A stretch of DNA of 64,000 nucleotides from Alitta virens (lineage: Eukaryota > Annelida > Polychaeta > Phyllodocida > Nereididae). The notes beneath the pieces were generated by a model. The model saw nothing but the letters and a program-made list of their open reading frames with translations, was not told the origin of the DNA and did no database searches. Location of the stretch: NCBI GenBank assembly GCA_932294295.1, contig OW028573.1, positions 444,001 to 508,000 on the forward strand, in the 5' to 3' direction. Below are positions 37,101 to 46,376 of the stretch, piece after piece. Within the stretch, counting starts at the first letter, position 1. Every line of letters begins with the position of its first letter. A program made the translations under genes and the position numbers.

Positions 37101-37832
37101 CTTTTTGTTGGCAGGCTTAATAGGACATTTATTTTCTTGGCCGGTCTTTCCTGGGGTGCCTGGTAGTTGTCCAGCAACAGGTTTTTTACTGTCACCTGCA
37201 GGAACCAGTCCTGCATCAGTTTTCTTGTTATCCCCATTGACAGGTTTTCTATGAGACAAGGGAGCACAGAATGGCGAGCCTCCATATTTGTCCCGTTCAA
37301 AGTGAAATGAAGGAAAGGAAACAAAAGACATGTGGCAGGGCTTATACCACCCAGACGAATGTTCGAACTTGATGAAAGACCCATTAAGTTTCCGCAGTTT
37401 AATTGGCCTGCCTCTGTTGGACTTGTTTTCTTTCTTGGTAACATCACATCCGTATGACTTGATCAGATGCAGAATCTTCCGAAGTGGCATGATGTTAATG
37501 TTCCACTGAGCAGCAACTGTCAGAAGGTCTGAGGAAGCTGAGTCTGTCTTTTCCACTGAATGCCTGGCCCTGTTCAGCAACCTCTGCCCTCTGGACATAA
37601 GCACTGGGGGCAAAGCTGGTGACTTTTGAGAAGACCCCTGGGAACTCTTCTCTTTTGGAGTCCTTTCACTGATAACACGTGTCACCTCTTTGCCCAAGAA
37701 CTTCTCCACTCTGCCACCAAGTTCGCAGATACATGACTCCAGCTGATCTGTGTATTTGAAACTCTTCGTGTCCAAATAAAACACTTGCCCCTCCAACGGC
37801 CTGGCACTGTTGACAGCGTGGCCTGCCATCAT
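34164..37832 (-). CDS. DBF4: DBF4: regulatory subunit of CDC7 kinase, single exon
   Basis: One uninterrupted 1,222-aa frame. Residues 15-58 form the BRCT-like motif N (GQVFYLDTKSF...LGGRVEKFL...VTRVIS). Residues 152-190 carry motif M, with FIKFEHSSGWYKP. Motif C is the Dbf4-type zinc finger with ligands Cys255, Cys258, His268 and His274. These three motifs in this order define Dbf4 proteins, which activate CDC7 kinase to fire replication origins by phosphorylating MCM. A GRP core at about 141-143 inside a basic stretch resembles an AT-hook. The long C-terminal half is Ser/Thr/Asp-rich and looks disordered; human DBF4 is only about 674 aa. Vertebrate DBF4 has many introns, so the single exon is notable. 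The second ATG (37829) could also start translation. The promoter cluster upstream suits S-phase expression. Confidence 0.9.
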   Translation of the reverse strand: MMAGHAVNSARPLEGQVFYLDTKSFKYTDQLESCICELGGRVEKFLGKEVTRVISERTPKEKSSQGSSQKSPALPPVLMSRGQRLLNRARHSVEKTDSASSDLLTVAAQWNINIMPLRKILHLIKSYGCDVTKKENKSNRGRPIKLRKLNGSFIKFEHSSGWYKPCHMSFVSFPSFHFERDKYGGSPFCAPLSHRKPVNGDNKKTDAGLVPAGDSKKPVAGQLPGTPGKTGQENKCPIKPANKKKPDKQAQSGYCECCDEWYKELKTHVTSHRHQTFANNVKNYTCVDSLMAEIPGIRDLFPEPFIGESGVSDLVGCSEQRPDSALKAQSVIKVTKHEIDSAKEICTKETPHVDSINAQNVSPLHGEIKIKCDDHNENIQSLKSNGGQNEGSVQRSETHIVEVNAATIMEQSVFNISAGEVMETNTAVQHLDVNECGPSVTAASPVEVMKSEYPALIDAETKEERCATHTPCNNALIDDTLSEQIITKNTTDKMVPHEAGCQVPAADMNLLCASEAPLGNPFSAVSTGIASVENLVPDAYTESLLNSTPCVQPPHHIPGYDSHSEIISQMLSDVKDLSDNLGTELSVDEDYVRFVMCNQQTNAVFSADLQELVSELGMNGHLLFQDDTRSNASFKDNEFSMMGTGHLPVMDNVASKTALNFGDLSALIPQQNVISHGMTQNWDLGFSDGSLSDAGFKPDLHWETIMKSLSEGPQENVQMNRDLSSGRSRNSSAENCSQNDVEKGNGIPSSNTENSSQRERKTTQRKPRNTKREANGNQKINQKTKGKGKKKPSQDEVKSPDKEVKSSYREVNNSDCDKLYSHLDNIIDQVCGSPVTRSTVRKSRTKQKENCDSVSVSAICDQSSNATEVVQISLSSEKESQEKVHVQNFSESSCNSFHGFKKCDINVKSNSGDPSSIGDFAKTETGIPGLESEHSSSSFYGFTNTDIACAHDINSGQHTARERGSSEQTIMYEVDNTKDLFDDIVPTKELGSSQGTVMYEHELDSVFDIDVVGSDADTRELLGSEIIIRSNKEQGSSVSSSKNKDMMAEWLGDDALMDNPYDDMMDTALHRSSDLCHTDISSSMRHTNNVDSLHSGDSNCSIKMKINRRKKQVLRVEVSDSESAASLCTTPTRSRNTRSLRPCDTSVKKITSNLKWQAMPSPSDLKLKIGKVGTPVDKRLVANWTVKHSGDCKLTFSVDRGLARYKSKPKVSRRRLLYDEDS

Positions 37833-38044
37833 TTTCGCGTGAGCTGCTCAGCTCTGTTGATGTCACTTCATGGGTCAATTTCTCCAATCATGCAACACTC
37901 ACAGCTTACAGCTTACTTGGATAGTTGCAATAACGTCTCTTTCGCGTTGCTACATCATCGATATAACTGCAACACGCCCAAATCCCGAGTAATTCAGCAC
38001 TTTTGAACAAAGTTCATTCTCGTCATCCCCTTGTGTTGTGGTTT

Positions 38045-38110
38045 GCACTTTGGCGCTGCACCAGATTGGACGCATTTGATTGGCTGGGAAATCAGGTCAC
38101 CCTGACCTAT
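38045..38110. promoter_or_regulatory. DBF4 upstream cluster: E2F site, two CCAAT boxes, IR3 element
   Basis: TTTGGCGC at 38049-38056 fits the E2F consensus. Inverted CCAAT boxes (ATTGG) are at 38065-38069 and 38079-38083, 14 bp apart. AGGTCACCCTGACCT at 38094-38108 is a perfect IR3 palindrome of the oestrogen-response type. The cluster is 210-280 bp upstream of the DBF4 start. DBF4 is an E2F target in mammals. Function here is inferred. Confidence 0.5.
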
Positions 38111-38539
38111 ATTCAAATTGCTCACAAGGGGATGCCAGTGTAGCGGCGACAAGAGATTGGTGGCGCCACAGGCATCAAAACCCATTAATTAAGGCCACTG
38201 GACCCTCTGCTTCACTCCCTGCCAATGATACAGGTACCCAGAGAACGACCATAGCTTGTCTTTTGTGCTTAGGCACTTTCAATTATCACTACTAGACAAA
38301 TATATTCCAGCCACCCTCACATTTCATAAATCAGCCAACATGTGTAATTATACAGGGTGCAGTTTGCCACAAAATACAAATAAAAACATTGCAATTAAAA
38401 ACCTTTTTAATACTCATTAGATGCCAAAGGCACAGTCTGCATAATATTATCATATTATGTCAATTAAATATGGCCATATTTAGAAATGTTTTGTACATGG
38501 TATCATAAATAAAATGTACTGACTTATTACACTTCAATG

Positions 38540-39870
38540 TTATTCTTTGACTGGTTGATTTCTACAGATGACTGATATTCTTCTACCTTTTTCAACTTTT
38601 TCTCCTTTAAAGTATGAATACTCATTTCCAAGTACCTCATGGCTGTAGTCGAATCTGGCAGAAGCCCTGCAAGTAACATTCATCACGTTTTTAAGATTTC
38701 ACCATTGTCATCATTTCTAGATTGAGCAGGAAAAAAATGTTTATTTTATTATTTTTATCACCAAAATGTTGTTTAGTACAACACTGAATTACCTCATTAT
38801 ATAGAGGGATCTTTGACTCAACAAAAAGTCTGCTGTTATACTTTTGTCTTGTTCATGGGTTAATCTCATAACACTTGAAGACATTAAGCTCAATCCAGTA
38901 ATGGTATCTCCACAGAACTGTAATATAATAAGAGACACTGTTATTAAACACTAATTTACATGCAGAGTAAATGTATGAATACTTATTACATAGGCCAATA
39001 ACACTTATGCATTAAACACCCTGATAATTGAAAATCAGAATAACTTCCAAAATTACAAGGGAAACAAAGCATAATTGTGACTATTTAACAATGAGCTAGC
39101 ATACCCTGACACTATCCACATGGGGTTTTATCACACCATCAGCAGTCAAATCCAGAACATGGACAAATGCAATTTGTGCAACACCAGGCGGAAAAGCCAA
39201 ATTTCGGACTCTTTCAAGTATGGCAGAATTTGCTTCATTCCAGTTTCTTCGCTCAGTCTCTCTATACCCATGGATAGCCTAAAATAGAAATTTGAGTAGT
39301 AGGATATTTTTCAATAAGAATTTATCTCTTGTCAAAAGAGACAAAAATTGTTGTCCACATACAACACAGCCCGTCTCATTCAATAATTGAGCTATATATT
39401 CTGATCTCTAAGTGGCCAGTGGATCAGAAATTGATTTTTTATCCGACACTCACATTATCCCAGTGATCAACTTCATAGCGCAGTCGTTTCAAGTATGGTT
39501 CAACTTCATTTAGCAGAGATTTCTCCTCATCTTCAGTGATGAAATTCTCATAAATCAACATGTCACTCATCAATGTCTTACGTGTGGCATCATCACTGCA
39601 GCTCAGATAATCATATTTGCTAGGCATTATTGTTAAAGGAGCAGATTTTGCACAAGTCTGTATCTGTCTATTGCATTTATGATTAAAAACAGATCGAAAA
39701 TTGTGGATCTGGCATCTTGATCTAGCCAAGGAGACTGACAGCTGAGCACCTCCAATTAAACTGATGTTTCTGTTTGATATTTCCACTAGATTGCATGTCC
39801 TCCGGTGCAGCAACCTCCCTAGTTGTCTCAAGCACATAATTTTCGTCTTCATAGGCAGTGACATAGCCAA
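38540..39870 (-). CDS. ALKBH7: ALKBH7: mitochondrial AlkB-like dioxygenase
   Basis: Exons 39454-39870, 39105-39278, 38793-38917 and 38540-38666 join in phase to give 280 aa. The Fe(II)/2-oxoglutarate centre is intact: the PHVD motif gives His192 and Asp194, the DYSHE motif gives His248, and GRRISVICR (266-274) supplies the 2-oxoglutarate-binding Arg. [19 protein letters not shown] spans the exon 1/2 junction and matches ALKBH7 closely. The first 30 or so residues are basic and lack acids, as expected for a mitochondrial presequence; several start Mets are possible (residues 1, 3 and 7). The N-terminal extension is longer than in the human protein (about 221 aa). ALKBH7 is needed for programmed necrosis and fatty-acid metabolism and has been linked to mitochondrial tRNA demethylation. 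Confidence 0.9.
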
Positions 39871-40176
39871 AATTGTAAAATATCACCGGTTTTCTGAACG
39901 TCCGATTTTATTCTTCAGCTGTCAAAACTCCGGAAGTGGCATTTCTGCGTCTCCATCGCGAAGAGCTCCACAATTGTCAACGCTAGAGGGCTACATCGCC
40001 TGCAATTGGCGCCACCTCGCCACATCAAGTCACTGGGAAGAAGTTGCTACTTGTCATCGCACTTCCATCTGGAATTGGTACCACATAGGCTATTGAACAT
40101 TTGTGCCATATTTTTCTCAAATTTCCACATTTTTCTGTGAGACAGTGAGACAGTGAGACTCAGACGTTATAGTATA
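39871..40176. promoter_or_regulatory. ALKBH7 upstream region
   Basis: GC-richer than its surroundings. CGCTAGAGGGC at 39981-39991 contains the CTAGAGGGC core of CTCF sites. A GGCGCCACC segment follows at 40008-40016. No TATA box is seen. Confidence 0.35.
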
Positions 40177-41433
40177 ATTAAAGACCGAGCTGCAGGTAGA
40201 ATAAATTGCCACCGCAAAGCAATAAAACACTGATTGGCTGCTTGCTGGACACAGGGCAGTTAGACTTATGCAATGGCTTGTAAGCAATTATGAAACTTAT
40301 ACGCCAACTCCTTGACAACAATGACTTTGAAGCATACATATTTCATATCTAGCTTCATGCTATAAATACATTTTATATATAATTATATATATATATTATA
40401 TAACAAGATTGAACTTTAAATTGAAAAAGTGTATTATTATGCTATTGTATTGTAACATAATTATAGTAGCTTGAACCTAGTTTTATTTACTAATTTTCTA
40501 TTATTCTTTAATTGTTACTGTATGTTACTTTGCATTTTCTGTTTACATTGTGACACATATGTCATGAATGACACGAAGCTGTCAAATAAAAGATATATAT
40601 TTAACATCTAGCTGCTATGATATAATTAGACATTTATTAAATTTCAAACTTTATGCAAATCTTAATCTTTATTTCATAGACTGTGGGGCTTCCTTTGAAG
40701 TGACCACCAACTCTTGTGCTTTTGTTAGGGGTAATCTAGTGTAGAGAACAATGCAAGTTGCATCATCATAGAAATATTTGAATTTGACTCCAAATATCAG
40801 TTATGAAATCAGTTGCCTTGAAACAAGATGTGTAATAGAGATGATTGTACAGACAGTCAGTCCATTAACTCTTGTTCAGTCTAAGGTTGTACCTCATGAC
40901 AATTCACACCAAGCCCTTACTCTGGCAATGACAAGACTATTGTTTTATCATATAGTACATGTATGAAATTGCCTATAAATATATGATATAATATATCTAT
41001 ATTATGTCATACGAGGATTAGGGTATGCACTTCACCCCCTCCTAATTGCACCTGTAGCCATGCGGTTTCTATGCAAATAAGCACTATTTTTAGAGGTCAT
41101 TAAGCTTATGAGGGCTGTTGTACCATGGTAACAGCTCATTGAAATGTCATTAGGACCTGTCAATCAAATTCTGGAAGATATCTTCGTAATTCTACATATA
41201 ATTCATAATATCTCAACTTATACACCAAATATAATTTAGAGAGTGGCATAATTCGTTTCTGCATAAATTGTTGATTCTGCAGATACCAAATTCATTTGGC
41301 TTTATTGCATTGTGTGTTGTTGATATTGGGAAATTGTGGGAAATATTCAGAGATGTTTCCTCTTTGAGGGGCTGGAACCAAATGAGGCCTCTGAGCTGGT
41401 ATCCCCTTTTATAGTCGTGGCTCGGTCTTTAAT
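40177..41433. mobile_element. Possible TTAA-bounded non-autonomous element
   Basis: ATTAAAGACCGAGC (40177-40190) is perfectly inverted at 41420-41433, so the interval reads TTAA-AGACCGAGC...GCTCGGTCT-TTAA. TTAA at both edges is a piggyBac-type target. No transposase ORF is present. A 14-bp match over 1.26 kb could still be chance. Confidence 0.35.
40525..40606 (+). repeat. Dispersed repeat, copy 1 (retroelement tail-like)
   Basis: This stretch, ending in GCTGTCAAATAAAAGATATATA, has a minus-strand copy at about 48332-48425 with roughly 85-90% identity by eye. The AATAAA followed by a short GATA-like tail suggests the 3' end of a LINE or SINE. Confidence 0.6.
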
Positions 41434-42310
41434 GCATGAAATGTGCACAGTCTGCATTATTAACTAAACTATTTTCAATCCAAATAACCAGAATTGCACT
41501 ACTCCATTTATCCCAGTTGAAAGGATAATACTATAAAGAATTTTTTTGTAATAAGATGGCAACTCAAGTACTTATAAGGGAAATAACTTTTAATGACTAA
41601 TATCAAAAAATCAAATTCACAATACATTCATATTTTCAGTTAACAAATATTAACATTAAAAATCGCATTCATGTAGTCAGTTCATGATTACAGCACAAAC
41701 TGATTCAAATTCGATGCCTCAGCAGTATTCAACCATTTACTAAAATTGTAACTATCCCTCATATATATAATTACACAATACACATAAATGTGCATGCAAT
41801 ATCAATGACAAAAGTGCCACCAAAAAAAGTCAATACAATGGAATGTTATTCATTAAGCAACAGTCGATCAGTGTACATGTATAAATAATGGAATGTATCT
41901 TGCGTCAAATACTAAGAATTAAGACATCTTGCGCACAACAAAGCACATTCTATCAATTAATGTTGAAGACTCAACTAAGCCTAACAGCACAATTTTCAGA
42001 AAAAAAAGTCAACAAACAATTCCATTTAACAGTATAACTCATATATAAAGATACATACACATGCATTGATCAATAAGCAACCATATACATGTACTGATGC
42101 AAACTTTTCTTTAAAAAAATTAACATTCAACATGCAGTGTTCGTAATATCTTGCAGGTGAAGTGATATCAAAATAGTCCAATAACAGTAATACTATGAAA
42201 AAGAGCTCTTTGGTCAATAAACAGATAATACGTTTAGACAGTTAACCATATGATAATCTCACATGCAATTAATTCAATTTAAGTGACTTGCATGAATTGA
42301 GTTCATCAAA
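41434..42310. other. Zinc-finger gene 3' flank
   Basis: AT-rich, no ORF of family support. It probably includes the 3' UTR of the zinc-finger gene. No recognised repeat. Confidence 0.4.
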
Positions 42311-44386
42311 TTACCATGCAGGTTCAATTTTGATGGTGACAGGCACCTGTTGATTCTGGACAATGTCAGCCGGTGTGACGTGTAACTGACTGTTCCAGTT
42401 ATCAATAGGTTCAGTCTTAATTGTTACAGGACCATCAGTCTGCAGGGTCAGGGTGCCAATGGGCTTAATGGCAGATGAATTATTATTCACATCGTCATTT
42501 GGAGATTCTTTTTCAGTTGTTTCTGGTGCTGAAACTTCTGCTGATGCTGCAAGCGGTTCACTTGTCTTCTCGGTGCGCTGGACTACTTCAGCAGGGGGTC
42601 CTCTTTTTGATGGGTTGGCATTCTTCCTAGTTTTTCCCTTCTTTGCAGGTTTTTTGGCCCTTGCAGAACTATTAGCAGGAGATTCTATGACCTGCTTATC
42701 TCGTTGCTGGGTGATCTTCTTCACAACTCTGCTAATTACATCATGAGAATTGACAGGAGCAATATTCTGCTCTGCTTCCACCACCACCATTCCACTTTCA
42801 AGTCGTGTGATGACAGGTGTGAATGAAGATGCATCAGATGGGCTATCATTCTGTAACTCCCTTTCATAAGCTTCATCTTCCTCGTCTTGTCTTTCAATTT
42901 TCACTGTTACTTCTTCGTTATTCAGCAACGCCACAGTCATCTGCTGACGAGGAGGCAAAGCTGGTCCAGCAGCAGGGTCATCAGGGTCTCTCTCAATTTT
43001 GACTATCACCTCAGTGTCGTCATTGTCATCCTTCTCTACTAATTTTTGCGAATTAATTTTGTGTTTTGTGGTAGTGTGGTGTTGGCGCAGACCTTGTTCT
43101 TTTGCAAACCCAATCAAACAGATGTCGCAGCGATAGATCCTGTCCTTACGGTGCATGACACCAATGTGAGCTCTGACATCAAGCTCCGTCTTGCCTGCGT
43201 AAGGACACACTGGGCACTTGTAAGGCCGTCCTTCCTCGGAATGGACCACCATGTGACTTCTGCGATTACCCATAGATGAGAACTTCATGCCACAGATTTC
43301 GCATTCAAAAGGATAGTGCCCTTCGTGAAGTAGCTGATGCTTCTTCAAGTAGATTTTGTTCTTGAACTGCTTGTTGCAAAGGTCACATTCCACTGGAGGA
43401 TTGTCACCATGGGAATAGTTCATGTGTTTTCTCAAAGCACGGTTATCCTTGTATGCCTTTGAACAAACCTCACATACAAAATCTCGCTCATCCCGATGCT
43501 TGTATTTGTGTTTATTAAGGTCAGACAAGGTCTTCGTCTCATGTCCACAGATCTCACACTTAAAATACTTCTTGTCACTGTGACTCAGTTTGTGCATCTT
43601 AAGTTCCCAGCGTCGTTTGAACTTGGAGTCGCACAGGTTACAGGCAAAATTCTTGACTTGAGTGTGGATGAGCATGTGGGTGCTCAACTGACTTTTTCTC
43701 TTGAATTTGAGATCACACAGTTCACATGGGAAAGGTCGGTCATCAAGATGGGAAGGCAGATGATGGCGAATATTGTTTGGATATCTTGTGCGAAAATTGC
43801 ATCCTGGAATTGGACAACCGTATGGCTTATCTGGGGTGTGTTTCCGCATGTGTTTCTGGAGTTCACCTCTGTTTGGAGATAGAAAACCACATTCAGGGCA
43901 TTTGACGCCATTTTTCCTTTGTGGCTGTTCCCCTGCTAGATTGTTACTCTCTGTCAATTCTGATGACCCCTGACTGTCTTGGGAATCTTCGTCATCGTGT
44001 GATACTTCCTCCTCCTCCTCCTCCTCCTCTACCCAATCTGCATCCTCATCACCTTCTTCATCACCCTGGTCTCCTCGAAAATCATCCTTTTCTTGCTTGA
44101 TGAGGTCTGAAGTTTCCACTGCAGCTACAGTGTTGGCATTTTCATCGAGGATATCTTTTATGCCAATGACGACTTCACGGACACTGTCAGACTTCTGTGG
44201 ACTGTTTGGCAGACTCTTTTTTTTAGGCGACTTGGTCAGTGAAATGCGACGTCTTTTTGCTGCTGAACTTTGATCTGGATCAGAATCCACCGAGTCTTCC
44301 AGTTGATCTTGGAAATTCTTCAGAGCAGACAACTTGGCTTTCCTCTGTCGGTCAGGGCTTGACGATGTCGCCTTTTCAATTTCCAT
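42311..44386 (-). CDS. C2H2 zinc-finger transcription factor with ten fingers
   Basis: A single coding exon of 691 aa from ATG 44386. A CAG acceptor immediately precedes this ATG (CAG|ATATGG), so a non-coding first exon lies upstream and the in-frame ATG at 44407 is intronic. Order: basic N-terminus with KRRR at 44-47 (likely nuclear signal), a long acidic run (about 106-135, including eight or more Glu), ten C2H2 fingers from Cys163 to about residue 442, then a low-complexity Ala/Lys/Pro tail. Most fingers keep CxxC...H(x3-4)H; finger 2 has CX4C spacing. Five sequences fit the SUMO consensus psi-K-x-E, at Lys97, 463, 496, 657 and 686; the last is four residues from the C-terminus. I cannot assign an orthologue. 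DNA binding and SUMO-dependent repression are inferred. Confidence 0.85.
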   Translation of the reverse strand: MEIEKATSSSPDRQRKAKLSALKNFQDQLEDSVDSDPDQSSAAKRRRISLTKSPKKKSLPNSPQKSDSVREVVIGIKDILDENANTVAAVETSDLIKQEKDDFRGDQGDEEGDEDADWVEEEEEEEEVSHDDEDSQDSQGSSELTESNNLAGEQPQRKNGVKCPECGFLSPNRGELQKHMRKHTPDKPYGCPIPGCNFRTRYPNNIRHHLPSHLDDRPFPCELCDLKFKRKSQLSTHMLIHTQVKNFACNLCDSKFKRRWELKMHKLSHSDKKYFKCEICGHETKTLSDLNKHKYKHRDERDFVCEVCSKAYKDNRALRKHMNYSHGDNPPVECDLCNKQFKNKIYLKKHQLLHEGHYPFECEICGMKFSSMGNRRSHMVVHSEEGRPYKCPVCPYAGKTELDVRAHIGVMHRKDRIYRCDICLIGFAKEQGLRQHHTTTKHKINSQKLVEKDDNDDTEVIVKIERDPDDPAAGPALPPRQQMTVALLNNEEVTVKIERQDEEDEAYERELQNDSPSDASSFTPVITRLESGMVVVEAEQNIAPVNSHDVISRVVKKITQQRDKQVIESPANSSARAKKPAKKGKTRKNANPSKRGPPAEVVQRTEKTSEPLAASAEVSAPETTEKESPNDDVNNNSSAIKPIGTLTLQTDGPVTIKTEPIDNWNSQLHVTPADIVQNQQVPVTIKIEPAW

Positions 44387-46163
44387 ATCTGCGAAACGAA
44401 ATAGCACAAATTACAAACAAAGTCACACCAGGTAAAAATCGTTACCTCATGAAAAAGTCAACTTCATATCAGGTGTAATGTGGCCCGTTTGACTTGAGTA
44501 CTTATCATGACATACTGTAAAAAGTCACCAAGGGTCCTACCCTTCCTCAGATAATCAAAAATTGGAAAGTTTAATATATTGGCAAAAATGTAAGAAAACC
44601 GCATGAAGTCATGAAATATGACCCCAAAAAAAAGTCAATATAAGAAAAACTGATTCTATACTACAGCGTAAATTTCAAATTACAGAAAGAGGTGTGCTCA
44701 TTAAGGAAATTTTCATATCAGATAATTTGATTAAATTTTTCGATGGACAACTTGAAATATAAGCTGAATAACGGTCTGAGAATATTACAAAACGTTGTAC
44801 ACTTGGCCTTGATTTTACAGGTAATTGCACAGCAAGGTCAACAAATGCATTCATGCTGATTAATGATTCAATAATGTAACATATCAATGAGCAGTATGTC
44901 ACCTTCAAAGTCTTGAACTATCAAACTAATCAATGTCATTATAAAAAGGTGAAATTTTTCGGAATCTAGAATTTTGTTGAATCTTATTTTTCTCTTACTG
45001 GTGGTATTTCATATTACGAACATTTACTGACTGTAGTAGCAATTGACCAGCGTAAATTTATCCCTAATTGTCATTTATCAAGAAAGCTGTGGGGTAAACC
45101 TGGGAGCAATTTTTACAAAATTGATATTATTGATAAAATAATCTTAATCCAAGTGAACTATTAATTCTAACAAATTGTCCCAATCGGATGCATTAAATGG
45201 CCGATCGTTAATAGGAAAGTTGCATTCCGCCACACCTGTGCTGTCGAACGCCTTGCTCAGGTCTAGCGAAGTTCTACCTGAACAATATGGCTTCTTGTCG
45301 GAATGTCCCATGCGTATACACCGTGAAAGTCAATAAACACCTGTCTGAGGCTGTCTCTTTGAAGAAAACCCAGAGTGGGCATTACTAATCGTGACATTAT
45401 TTTATTGTGCCTCCCTTATCTAAAGGTATAACACCACAGCTCAAATATTTCAGGAAAATAACAGTTCAAAACTTTCGGCAAAGTTTTGGTAGCACTCACC
45501 TGTTCTGTCACCTGGGAAGTGACGCTCCATGTGATGTGTCCTTGCGCCGCTCAGGAAATAGATCAATAGTTTCCCTTAAAGTTCTTCTAAAAGTTGCAAA
45601 AAGTTGTTTTCTTATAAACGTTTCCTGTAACTATTTGAGTGCAACTAGAAAGGGCTGGTCTATTGTTCACCAGCGACCTCAACGACAATGGATGTGAATA
45701 GAGTGCACACCTGGGAGTGAAGTGTCACCAGGGCTAGAGTCCATGCACAAATCAGTGTCCCCATTTCTGAAAGCTAGACACCTGAGTGACAACTGACGCG
45801 CTGCTAGGTCGCTGGCATTTCTAATCTTTTAGCACAATTAACACCCCTATATCTGGCTTTAATTGCAATTAGTGATATAAGCTTATAGGAAATGGCAAAT
45901 ATGAAGTTGCCTTTGTTACAGTGACTTTTAAAGTAGAAATCACCCAGGTGAATAATTGGTGATTCATGCAAATGAGATAGTTCATAGCGCGGCCCTGAGG
46001 CACCCCGTGAACGTGTCACCTGGCCCGGCAAACACGGGCCGCATTCCAGCGCCCGGGAGACGCACCTTGCTTTGGGCCGGCCCTTCTACACGCCCCGTGC
46101 CCAGTCGTGGAAATCATAATATAGCTACAATACATGTAGGCCTATACACATATTTATTGGAAG
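44387..46163. other. Zinc-finger gene 5' region and GC-rich patch
   Basis: It should contain the non-coding first exon and promoter of the zinc-finger gene; I could not place the donor. An octamer ATGCAAAT lies at 45966-45973. A GC-rich patch at about 45985-46110 stands out from AT-rich flanks and includes inverted heptamers GCGGCCC (about 45989) and GGGCCGC (about 46037). Its nature is unknown. Confidence 0.35.
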
Positions 46164-46376
46164 TTATTAACCAGTGGCGTAGCTAGGGTTAACAGAGTTG
46201 GGGGGGGGGGGGCACTCAGGGGGCACAATGCTTTTTTTGGGGGGCCCACATAGATCATTCGATGTGACTGTGTTAAGAGGCTGAAATTTTGTGAGCCAAT
46301 CTGGGGGGGGGGGGGGGCACAGCCTTTGAGTGGCCCCCCAGCCCCCCCCCCCCATAGCTACGCCACTGTTATTAAC
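46164..46376. mobile_element. hAT-type MITE with 8-bp target duplication
   Basis: Terminal inverted repeats CAGTGGCGTAGCTA (46172) and TAGCTACGCCACTG (ending 46368) bound a 197-bp element rich in G- and C-runs. TTATTAAC lies directly outside each end (46164-46171 and 46369-46376), a perfect 8-bp target duplication as hAT elements make. No ORF of note. Confidence 0.92.

Noticed and set aside
39764..40096. 110-aa plus-strand ORF
   Set aside because: Overlaps ALKBH7 exon 1 in antisense and its promoter; no family match and no splice support.
41120..41132. GTACCATGGTAAC as a third X-box
   Set aside because: One half-site (GGTAAC) fits but the other lacks the GTNRCC form, so it is not a convincing RFX site.
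43496..43882. 128-aa plus-strand ORF
   Set aside because: Antisense shadow of the zinc-finger coding exon.
46172..46368. Coding ORF in the G/C-run block (46167-46355, minus)
   Set aside because: The frame is created by the homopolymer runs inside the hAT MITE.
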